From the NCBI GenBank assembly GCA_026390735.1, contig JAPLFJ010000027.1:1-46906 (forward strand): DNA of 46,906 bases, given 5' to 3'. A model generated the notes under the pieces. It searched no databases. It had not been told where the DNA came from and was given only the letters and a program-made list of their open reading frames with translations. This DNA is from Ignavibacteriota bacterium. Its GTDB lineage: Bacteria > Bacteroidota > Ignavibacteria > Tepidaquicellales > Tepidaquicellaceae. Below are positions 8,651 to 15,807 of the stretch, in pieces (the first letter of the stretch is position 1; every line of letters starts with the position of its first letter). The translations under genes and the position numbers were made by a program.

Positions 8651-9184
8651 TCAGATTACAAACCCTTTATCCTTTGCCAGAGTGTGGCAATCCACACAAA
8701 ACAGATTACCTTTAATATCAACTTCTTCTATTCCGCTTGATGAATGCATTACACATTTCCAGTCTTTACAGTGTTTCAATCCGACATTATGCCCTAATTC
8801 ATGAATTATTTCTTTATAAGACCTTTCGAGTAATAAAGCAGGATTGGTTTCAGAAGTATAAAATTCTTCATGAAGTCTGCAGAGACTCACAATGGAATAT
8901 CTTCCGTTTAATTCTGCTTCTCCGTAAATATGAGTTAATACCGGTACGAATAGATCCATTTCTGTCAGGATTAATACAAATCCCTCCTGGACGGGATTTG
9001 CGGTTTTTACTGTTTCAATTATTTTAGTTGAATAATACTGCCTTCTCTGAGCACTGTATGTATGGTCTATATCGATTAAAGTATTCAATAAATCCACCTT
9101 TTCAAAAACAAACCTTAATCTGAAAAGTAAATCATTTAATAAATGCTCATTTGTAAATTTTAATGGCAGAATTGTTAATTCCAT
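8651..9184 (-). CDS. amzA: Archaemetzincin-like zinc metalloprotease
   Basis: 177 aa, a usual length for bacterial and archaeal archaemetzincins. The zinc-binding metzincin motif HELGHNVGLKH is intact. It is followed by the family-specific cysteines of a second zinc site: a Cys directly after the third His, C-x4-C, then VM (the Met-turn), and after 16 residues CVDC. No signal peptide is seen, so it is probably cytoplasmic. Its ATG lies two bases after the response-regulator stop, so it belongs to that operon. HybA follows 54 bases on. Substrates of bacterial archaemetzincins are not known to me. A role in maturation or turnover of the redox complex is only a guess. Confidence 0.93.
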   Translation of the reverse strand: MELTILPLKFTNEHLLNDLLFRLRFVFEKVDLLNTLIDIDHTYSAQRRQYYSTKIIETVKTANPVQEGFVLILTEMDLFVPVLTHIYGEAELNGRYSIVSLCRLHEEFYTSETNPALLLERSYKEIIHELGHNVGLKHCKDWKCVMHSSSGIEEVDIKGNLFCVDCHTLAKDKGFVI

Positions 9185-9186
9185 TA

Positions 9187-10533
9187 CTAGATCTTTTTTA
9201 AGCCATATTTACTTATCTTATTGTACAGCGTAACTCTTTCCACGCCTAATATTTCAGCACTCTTGGAAATGTTCCATTTATTCTCACCAAGTACTTTAAT
9301 GATGTATTTCTTTTCCACATCTTCAAGACTGCCTGCCGCATCGTCTGCAAAAGCATAATTGTCATTCGCTGCTTCAAGGCTTAAGTCATCAAGAGCAATC
9401 TCATTACCCTTGCCGATAACAATTGCACGTTCAACAGTATTTTCAAGTTCTCTTACGTTACCGGGGAAATCGTAACCAAGCAGAAAATCCATTGCGTTAC
9501 CTGATATTCCAACCAGGTCCTTATTCATTAATTCTGAATACTTCTTCAGGAAAAAGTTTGCAAGAATAGGAATATCCTGTTTTCTTTCACGTAAAGGAGG
9601 TAATGTTATTGTGATAACATTCAGCCTGTAATATAAATCTTTGCGGAATTTATTCTCTTCAATTAGTTTTTCAAGCGGTTCATTAGTTGCAGTGATTAAC
9701 CTGAAATCACTTTCAACCAGTTCGTTACCACCAACTCTGTTAAACTTCTTAGTCTCAATAATTCTTAATAAATCCACCTGTGTTTTCTGTGAGATACTTC
9801 CAATTTCATCGAGGAAGATAGTCCCGCCGTTTGCAATCTCAAACTTACCTTTTCTTTTAAAATGAGCTCCCGTGAAAGCACCTTTTTCATGACCGAATAA
9901 TTCACTTTCGAGCAATGATTCGGAAAGAGCACCGCAATTTACAGTAATTATCGGGAAGTACTTTCTTTTACTGTTCTGATGAATGGCTTTAGCAACAAGT
10001 TCTTTACCTGTTCCGCTTTCGCCTCTTATCATGACAGTAGAATCCGAATCAGCAACTGTCTTTATTAATTCAATAATTTTCTTCATCTGAGGACTTTCAC
10101 CAACCAGATTCTCAGGAATTGTAAGGCTTTCAAGATGGACCTTAAGTACTTTATTTTCCTTCTTGAGCTTAACACTTTCCAGTGCATTGCTGACAATGTT
10201 GTTCAATTCGTCCGGGTCTACCGGCTTTGTAACATAATCGTATGCACCGTCTTTCAATGCCTGAATTGCAGTAGGAACAGAGGCAAATGCTGTAATCAGT
10301 ATAACGATACAGTCTTCATCAATCTGTTTAATCTTTTTCAGCAGTTCAAGACCTGTCATACCGGGCATTTTCATATCGAGTAATGCCAGGTCATAAGTAT
10401 CTTTAGAGAATTTCTCTAAAGCTTTCATTCCATTTTCGGCTGTTTCAATTATATAGCCCTCTTCTTCGAACCAATGTTGTAATGATTCCCTTACTATTCG
10501 TTCATCATCAACAATTAATATTCTACTTTCCAT
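9187..10533 (-). CDS. Sigma-54-dependent response regulator, NtrC family
   Basis: 448 aa in three domains. The receiver (1-120) has phospho-acceptor Asp53 in LALLDMKMPG and Lys103. The AAA+ sigma-54 activation domain (about 144-380) has Walker A GESGTGKE at 171-178, the GAFTGA loop at 218-223 that contacts sigma-54, and Walker B FLDEIG at 240-245. A Fis-type helix-turn-helix follows at about 405-448. Its start lies inside the end of the kinase gene (11-base overlap), showing a dedicated pair. It presumably activates -24/-12 promoters. Candidate targets in the window are the promoter at 12972-12987 and the two cargo promoters at 25356 and 29875. Confidence 0.96.
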   Translation of the reverse strand: MESRILIVDDERIVRESLQHWFEEEGYIIETAENGMKALEKFSKDTYDLALLDMKMPGMTGLELLKKIKQIDEDCIVILITAFASVPTAIQALKDGAYDYVTKPVDPDELNNIVSNALESVKLKKENKVLKVHLESLTIPENLVGESPQMKKIIELIKTVADSDSTVMIRGESGTGKELVAKAIHQNSKRKYFPIITVNCGALSESLLESELFGHEKGAFTGAHFKRKGKFEIANGGTIFLDEIGSISQKTQVDLLRIIETKKFNRVGGNELVESDFRLITATNEPLEKLIEENKFRKDLYYRLNVITITLPPLRERKQDIPILANFFLKKYSELMNKDLVGISGNAMDFLLGYDFPGNVRELENTVERAIVIGKGNEIALDDLSLEAANDNYAFADDAAGSLEDVEKKYIIKVLGENKWNISKSAEILGVERVTLYNKISKYGLKKI

Positions 10534-12136
10534 CTTCTTTGTTGTTTAAATTCATGTTTAACGGTAATTTTATTTTAAATGTCGTTCCCATTTCTGATGT
10601 TTTTTCTACTTCTATATCGCCGTTGTGAGAGCTTATTATTCCATACACAACTGAAAGGCCCAGTCCTGTTCCGCTCATAGCGTCTTTAGTAGTAAAGAAC
10701 GGTTCGAAGATAAATGGTATATCCCGTTCAGCAATACCTGAACCTTCATCCGAGAATCTGATGATGGCATTTTCTCCGTCGTGCGAAAGGTTTACCTTAA
10801 GAGTACCACCTTTACCCGACATAGATTCAATAGAATTGATAAGCAAAGATAAAAAGGCCTGTTGCAATTTCTGCGGGCTGCAAGTAATGACTAATGAGTT
10901 TAAATCAAATATTTTTGTCAGTTTAATTCCGTTCATATCGAGATGGTGCTCAACCAGAACCAGACTTCTTTCAATGATTTCAACTAAATCAGCCTTAACA
11001 AATTCATTTACGTTTCTATGTGAAAATAAGAGCAGATCTTTAACAATGTTACCACATCTTGCGGTTTCTTCAATTATTAATCTGAGGTATTTATCCATCT
11101 TCTCGATACTACCTGCTTTTTCTATGCTGCCTAACTTTTTAAGTATTAACTTGCTGTACGTCAGTATCCCTTCCAGTGGATTGTTTAATTCATGTGCTAC
11201 AGTTGCGGATAGTTTACCCAAAGAAGCCATTTTTTCCATCTGAACAACCTGCTCATAGATTATTTTGAGTTCCTTGGATTTATCTTCAACTTTAAGATTA
11301 AGGTTCTCAGACCAGTCTTTTATTTCATTATAAGCCTGTGATAACTGGCGGGACATAGTGTTAAATTCATGTGCAATGTCACCCAGTTCACTTTTAGTTC
11401 TCATCAATATTCTAAAATCAAAATTCCCCTTTCCTAATTCATTGATACCTTCCTGAAGTTTTTTCAAAGGTCTGTTTACAAGGAACAGAATAAATATTCC
11501 GACAAATCCTGAAATGATTAATGTTATGAATACTGAAGAGTATATAGTATTAGCCTGATTTTCCTGAACCGTTGCGTCAGCGTCCTTCATAGTCATCATA
11601 ACATCCAGAACACCAAGTAGTTTACTGTTCGAAGAATGAGCATGACAATCTGATGTATAACAATCTTTATCGTTTTTAATAGGATTTATGAGTCCAAGAA
11701 TTCTGCCTTCCGTAGAAGATTCAAAGATTCGGATACTGTCTCTAGGGGACGAAACGTACTTTTTGGAAGACTTATCATGACAGACCACACAAGCCTCTGC
11801 ATCCATATCAACAGTGCGGAGCAGTTCCGTTGAATCGGTTGAGAATGTAATCACTCCTAATTTATTGTAAATCCTGATTCTTTTGACCCCTTTTTCATTA
11901 CCCACTGCTTTGATTATCTGGTATATATCTTCCCGCTTATTGTGAAGCATGCTATAACGTGTAGAGTTCTTTATCAGGTCACTGATGTTATAAGCTGTTT
12001 GAAGGTATAATTGTGTAACATCTTTTTTAAGTTTATAAACTGTGAAATAAGTATGAAATGAAAGGAAAGCTACAAGCAGTAAGAATGTGGATAGAAACAG
12101 TTTAAAACTGAGTTTATTAAATATGCGGGGTTTCAT
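10523..12136 (-). CDS. Sensor histidine kinase with heme c-like motifs in the periplasmic domain
   Basis: Membrane kinase of about 537 aa. I place the start at ATG 12134-12136; an upstream TTG (12154) would add six residues. Numbering here is from the ATG. TM1 is about 13-33. The extracytoplasmic sensor domain of roughly 160 residues holds CVVCH (116-120) and CYTSDCH (159-165). TM2 is about 198-220, then HAMP, a coiled coil, the H-box ATVAHELNNP with His315, and a HATPase domain with DEGSGI and GTGLGLS motifs. CXXCH in a periplasmic sensor domain suggests a covalently bound heme that senses redox state or gas. The second motif has four spacer residues, which is atypical. The partner is the overlapping response regulator. 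Confidence 0.92.
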   Translation of the reverse strand: MKPRIFNKLSFKLFLSTFLLLVAFLSFHTYFTVYKLKKDVTQLYLQTAYNISDLIKNSTRYSMLHNKREDIYQIIKAVGNEKGVKRIRIYNKLGVITFSTDSTELLRTVDMDAEACVVCHDKSSKKYVSSPRDSIRIFESSTEGRILGLINPIKNDKDCYTSDCHAHSSNSKLLGVLDVMMTMKDADATVQENQANTIYSSVFITLIISGFVGIFILFLVNRPLKKLQEGINELGKGNFDFRILMRTKSELGDIAHEFNTMSRQLSQAYNEIKDWSENLNLKVEDKSKELKIIYEQVVQMEKMASLGKLSATVAHELNNPLEGILTYSKLILKKLGSIEKAGSIEKMDKYLRLIIEETARCGNIVKDLLLFSHRNVNEFVKADLVEIIERSLVLVEHHLDMNGIKLTKIFDLNSLVITCSPQKLQQAFLSLLINSIESMSGKGGTLKVNLSHDGENAIIRFSDEGSGIAERDIPFIFEPFFTTKDAMSGTGLGLSVVYGIISSHNGDIEVEKTSEMGTTFKIKLPLNMNLNNKEDGK

Positions 12137-12211
12137 ATTGTTTAATTTATACAAAAATACTCAAGATATTAGTTTAATTCAATTTACAAATAAATCCTAC
12201 ACAAAAAATAA

Positions 12212-12237
12212 AAGGTATCCTGATGACAGGATACCTT
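12212..12237 (-). terminator. Intrinsic terminator after the GcvH-like gene
   Basis: A perfect 11-bp stem (12212-12222 with 12227-12237) has a four-base loop and a T-rich run on the minus strand (TTTTATTTTTTG). It lies between the GcvH-like gene and the histidine kinase, so most transcripts from the sigma-54 promoter at 12972-12987 should stop here, and the kinase operon needs its own promoter or read-through. Confidence 0.85.
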
Positions 12238-12265
12238 CTTTAAAATGGGAAACAAACATTTAGAA

Positions 12266-12913
12266 TTAAACTTTAAGGAATAATTCTTCGAAATCTTTAA
12301 TGATCGGTTCTTCAAAGTATGCAATTGCACCTTCTGCTATATTACCACCATCATACATTGTCGCACCGGCTAAACCTGCAGGTTCCATAGAAAATATTAA
12401 TAAATCTTTTAATCTTCTGAATTCGCTCTTAATCCATTTTGAAGCAGTATTAGAGGAAATTAAAGTACTAAGATCTTCATTTATACTTAAAGGCTTTACA
12501 CTCATGCACCAGCTTTCAGGATTCTTAATGCTTCCTTTTAGTTCTGTGTTTAATCCTGTTACAATACCTTTTATTGGTGAACGGAATTTTACATTTACAT
12601 TATTAACAGAACTTTCAAACAATACATCACCTTTATTAACGGTTCTGCCTAATGATGCGAAATTTGTTAATTCTACATTTCCTAAAGCATTTAATATAAA
12701 CCCATCGAGACCGATGTTAACTTTATCAGGATTTTCTATATGAGCCCATGTGTGACCCTTAGAGTAATAATATTCTTTTGGTAATAATGCATCCTTAGAA
12801 CTAAACACCTGCATTGTACCCAGATTGTTTACTTTTTTAGGAGTCCTGTTTAAAATTAATACATCTACTAATATAAGAATCCCAAAAGTAACTAAAACTA
12901 ATGTTGCAACCAT
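12266..12913 (-). CDS. Membrane-anchored GcvH-like (biotinyl/lipoyl-fold) protein lacking the lipoyl lysine
   Basis: 215 aa. Residues 2-20 form a hydrophobic N-terminal anchor. Residues 46-143 resemble glycine cleavage H protein: YYSKGHTWAHIE, then VNIGLDGFILNALGNV, then the FRSPIKGIV hairpin and the NPESWCMSVKP end. In true H protein the lipoylated lysine sits eight residues before the conserved Pro. Here that place is Asn105 and the nearest lysine is K109, so normal lipoylation looks impossible. The C-terminal 65 residues match nothing I know. It has its own sigma-54 promoter and terminator and precedes a redox operon, so it is not part of a glycine cleavage system. Role unknown. Confidence 0.8.
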   Translation of the reverse strand: MVATLVLVTFGILILVDVLILNRTPKKVNNLGTMQVFSSKDALLPKEYYYSKGHTWAHIENPDKVNIGLDGFILNALGNVELTNFASLGRTVNKGDVLFESSVNNVNVKFRSPIKGIVTGLNTELKGSIKNPESWCMSVKPLSINEDLSTLISSNTASKWIKSEFRRLKDLLIFSMEPAGLAGATMYDGGNIAEGAIAYFEEPIIKDFEELFLKV

Positions 12914-12971
12914 GATAATCTCCTTTTATTTAATATTATTAATTAATGTTTTGTTTTATACCATATAACAA

Positions 12972-12987
12972 GCAATTTACGTGCCAA
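12972..12987 (-). promoter_or_regulatory. Sigma-54 (-24/-12) promoter
   Basis: On the minus strand the sequence reads TTGGCACGTAAATTGC, matching the TGGCACG-N4-TTGC consensus with correct spacing between the GG and GC dinucleotides. It points at the GcvH-like gene. The predicted start of transcription is near 12960, giving a leader of about 47 bases. A sigma-54 activator is encoded about 2.4 kb downstream. Confidence 0.88.
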
Positions 12988-13054
12988 ATAATAATGACCG
13001 AAAACGTTGATTTTGAGCTTTAAACTGAATGTGCTTATGTAAGAAATATGAACA

Positions 13055-13088
13055 ACTGTTTAAATAATATACATATTATTTAAACAGT
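13055..13088. promoter_or_regulatory. 34-bp palindrome, candidate enhancer (UAS) of the sigma-54 promoter
   Basis: Perfect 16-bp arms (ACTGTTTAAATAATAT and its complement) flank a 2-base centre at 13071-13072. The centre is about 111 bp upstream of the predicted transcription start, in the usual range for NtrC-type enhancer sites. It lacks the GC content and T-run of a terminator, though a terminator for the gene ending at 13278 cannot be excluded. Confidence 0.6.
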
Positions 13089-13277
13089 CTTTAACTTACT
13101 GATAATATTAATAGTTATATTGTATAATAATAATACAGTTGATTGGTTAATAATTATACAATTTGACTAATAACTATACAGGATTAAAAAGAGTAAATAA
13201 ATATTAACGATTTTTGCATAAATTATATACATTAATATATAATGGAGATGAACTGATTTTGAATAATAGAAAATATA

Positions 13278-14297
13278 CTAACTTTCTACTTCATTAATAC
13301 CGGTACTGAACTTATAGTTTTCCTTTATAGAATAGTAAAATCCTGAAGCCATAATTCCCAGAAATCCTAATAGATGGCTAACAATTGCATAACCGATAGC
13401 AGTTTCAGGATTGATACCATAAATACTAACTAAGGCGGTTTTGACGAAAAGATAATACGAACCTGCACTATTACCAGGAAGGGGAAGCGTCATCGCAAAA
13501 GACATTAGCACAAGTATGAGATTAGCATCAAGAAAGCTAAGTTTAATATCAAAAGCAAAGAATGCAAGATATGTAGATACTGCATAGCAAATCCATATTA
13601 ATGCTGTTGTAATAAATATTTTAAAATAGTATTTAGGATATTTTATAAACAAAAAACCGCTTATAAGTGATATAAAAATCTTATGTATCTTTGACTGATA
13701 CTTCTCAGGAAGAAATTTACGTGTTAAACGTTCAACTATCTGTTCGGTCTTTTCAAGCTTAATAAGCATTAATACTACCGTAAGCACAAACGCAAGAATA
13801 ATCAAAGATGACCACAAAGATATCATTTCTATATTGTACGGCTTAAATGCATCGGATATTTTTTCCCTGAAGAAGAACAGACAGAAGCCAAAAACAATGA
13901 ACATTGAAAGCATATCAAATATTCTTTCAACTACGATTGTGCCAAATGCCGCTGCCCTGGATATATTTTCCTTTTGAGCAGTAAGAACAGGCCTTGCTAC
14001 TTCCCCGCCCCGCGGAATTAATGCATTCATCATATAACCAATCATAACGAAAGGAAACAGACTCGACATTTTGATATTCGCTTTAAGCGGGTTTAAAAGA
14101 TAACGCCACCTGAGTGCCCGGAAGTAACTGCCTAAAAAAGTACCTATGATAGTACCGGCAATGGCATAAAAATAGTTGGTTTTCTTAAGTTCTGCAATTA
14201 ATAACCCGAAATCAATATCCTTGAACGCCAGATACATAAAGAACAGCAGTATTGCTGTCAGTATCGTAAACTTTAATATCTTTTTAAGATTTTTCAA
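13278..14297 (-). CDS. Flippase-like integral membrane protein (LPG synthase TM region / UPF0104 family)
   Basis: 339 aa with about eight hydrophobic segments. The SYFRALRWRYLLNP region and the later FAMTLPLPGNSAGSYYLF stretch are typical of the family containing the membrane half of MprF and archaeal AglD. No lysyl-transferase domain is attached. Members are thought to move lipids or lipid-linked sugars across the membrane. It is the last gene of a minus-strand run with the LolA-like, DUF3108 and CtpA genes, so an envelope role is likely. The substrate is unknown. Confidence 0.85.
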   Translation of the reverse strand: MKNLKKILKFTILTAILLFFMYLAFKDIDFGLLIAELKKTNYFYAIAGTIIGTFLGSYFRALRWRYLLNPLKANIKMSSLFPFVMIGYMMNALIPRGGEVARPVLTAQKENISRAAAFGTIVVERIFDMLSMFIVFGFCLFFFREKISDAFKPYNIEMISLWSSLIILAFVLTVVLMLIKLEKTEQIVERLTRKFLPEKYQSKIHKIFISLISGFLFIKYPKYYFKIFITTALIWICYAVSTYLAFFAFDIKLSFLDANLILVLMSFAMTLPLPGNSAGSYYLFVKTALVSIYGINPETAIGYAIVSHLLGFLGIMASGFYYSIKENYKFSTGINEVES

Positions 14298-14318
14298 ATA
14301 TTCTCTTCGTCAGGATAA

Positions 14319-14930
14319 TTACCTTAAGTCAATTACTTCAACATCAGACGGAGGTGTAAAAGAAAACTTAGATGAACTTACACCACTGTCCAAAGAAATC
14401 TTCTTTAAGAGATATGTATCGGTTCCTTCTTTTGATGATATTGTTATTTTTCTGATAAGGTTCTCTTCCTTATCAACCCAGATTTTAGCAGACTTGACAT
14501 TACCTTTGGATCTTGGTGTTAATTTCAGGAGATAACAATCCATCCCCGATATTGTTTCAGAACCGTCGAGGTCGGAATAGAAATTTTCAGGATAGTTAAA
14601 TAAAAACTTATTCGGCGAGAAAGTATTGCCGTCATCTTTATAATTATCAACAACAACCTGTTTCTTTTTAATTGAGTAAGACCAGGATGTGACACCATCT
14701 GTAACCAGCACCTGTCCTTTTGTTTCTATCCTGTACTTGTTTTCCTTTTGAATGTAAATTGTTCCTGATTCAGAATTTTTTTTCCCGCTGTGGGAGAAGC
14801 TCGCTTTTGCGTCTTTTATAACTTTATAATTACTTTGAACTTTCTTTATTATTTCCTGTGCATCCTGTGAATACACAAGATTTGCCACAGAAATAAATAT
14901 CACTATCAGTATTGCCGATACTAATCTCAT
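14319..14930 (-). CDS. LolA-like outer-membrane lipoprotein carrier protein
   Basis: 203 aa with a cleavable N-terminal signal (about 1-21, ending near VYSQ). The fold pattern is that of LolA: VQSNYKVIKDAKASFSH, then GTIYIQKENKYRIE, then VTDGVTSWSYSIKKKQVVV, then a hydrophobic-alternating half-barrel. LolA shuttles lipoproteins through the periplasm to the outer membrane. It follows the DUF3108 gene by 31 bases and precedes the flippase-like gene by 21. Homology is recognised by pattern, so a LolA relative with a different lipid cargo is possible. Confidence 0.85.
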   Translation of the reverse strand: MRLVSAILIVIFISVANLVYSQDAQEIIKKVQSNYKVIKDAKASFSHSGKKNSESGTIYIQKENKYRIETKGQVLVTDGVTSWSYSIKKKQVVVDNYKDDGNTFSPNKFLFNYPENFYSDLDGSETISGMDCYLLKLTPRSKGNVKSAKIWVDKEENLIRKITISSKEGTDTYLLKKISLDSGVSSSKFSFTPPSDVEVIDLR

Positions 14931-14961
14931 CTGTTTATGTTATTATTTAAAGTTTATGCTC

Positions 14962-15774
14962 CTATTTTATAAACGGTGGAGCAGTCCAGTTTCTTTTCTT
15001 AAAGCTTGTTAGTTCCAATGTTATACTGCCAATAGTAACGTTAAATTTGGCTTTTATAGGTACTCGTGAATCATCATCCGAAAACCATCCTGCAAATTCG
15101 CCTGTTAGCCCGAATACACCTACAAAGTCCGCTACGCCCGCAACTCTTATACAACGAACATCATAATCAACCATATCTATATCAACGTTCTCAGGTTTTG
15201 TGTTAAAAGAATAACGTACGGATGATTCCTTTTCGTTAATATAAACAGGAACATTAAACCTTCCGCCGGTCTCCTTAATTTTATCACTCAACGACTGCAA
15301 ACGCGCATTGTAGAATAATGATAATCCATCCTGAAATCTCTTTTCCTTATCCAGCGGGAAATCATTTCTTGCCTCTTCCTTGCCATCTACTTCTTTTAAT
15401 GTCTTAATAAGTTTATTATCGTAGTCAAAAGTGTAGTAAATATTCGTTATTGATTTCTCTTTGAATTCAGTTGCTGTAAACTTTGTTGCATGCACTTCCG
15501 ATTTATCATACATCATTATCGACTCAAAAATGTAATTAATATTTACAAGAGGAATAGACTCAAAACTTTTAATAGAAGCTGTCGACGTGAACATTTCTTT
15601 TTTCCCGTCTTTGCCTTTACCCGTAATTTTAAACTTAACCTCGCCGAGTTTTATAAAGCCATAATAAACAGAGTAATTCAACTCCTCCCCTATTTCAAGG
15701 ATTTTATCCTGCTGGGGATATAAATGACTTACAAAACTAAAACTTAATAATATTAATACTATTTTTAAATTCAA
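14962..15774 (-). CDS. Secreted DUF3108-domain protein
   Basis: 270 aa. Signal peptide about 1-20. The mature part begins GEELNYSVYYGFIKLGEVKF, the characteristic opening of DUF3108, and carries the further family pattern of short beta strands with a YTFDYD-like centre and a DDDSRVPIKAKF motif near the C-terminus. Function is unknown. The family is periplasmic and often beside envelope genes, as here (LolA-like gene downstream, CtpA upstream). Confidence 0.85.
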   Translation of the reverse strand: MNLKIVLILLSFSFVSHLYPQQDKILEIGEELNYSVYYGFIKLGEVKFKITGKGKDGKKEMFTSTASIKSFESIPLVNINYIFESIMMYDKSEVHATKFTATEFKEKSITNIYYTFDYDNKLIKTLKEVDGKEEARNDFPLDKEKRFQDGLSLFYNARLQSLSDKIKETGGRFNVPVYINEKESSVRYSFNTKPENVDIDMVDYDVRCIRVAGVADFVGVFGLTGEFAGWFSDDDSRVPIKAKFNVTIGSITLELTSFKKRNWTAPPFIK

Positions 15775-15807
15775 TTTTATATAATTACTATTCTGTTTAT
15801 AATTTTA

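Larger units (their letters stand above)
12914..13277. other. Regulatory intergenic region upstream of the GcvH-like gene
   Basis: 364 AT-rich bases without an open frame. It holds a sigma-54 promoter (12972-12987) and a 34-bp palindrome (13055-13088), both listed separately. The remainder lies downstream of the minus-strand flippase-like gene. I see no conventional GC-rich terminator in it. Confidence 0.7.

Noticed and set aside
12266-12913. True glycine cleavage H protein
   Set aside because: The lipoyl lysine is absent, a membrane anchor is present and no gcvT/gcvP genes are nearby.
13055-13088. Intrinsic terminator of the flippase-like gene
   Set aside because: The palindrome is AT-rich, 190 bases past the stop and lacks a T-run. 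An enhancer site for the sigma-54 promoter fits better, though it is not excluded.
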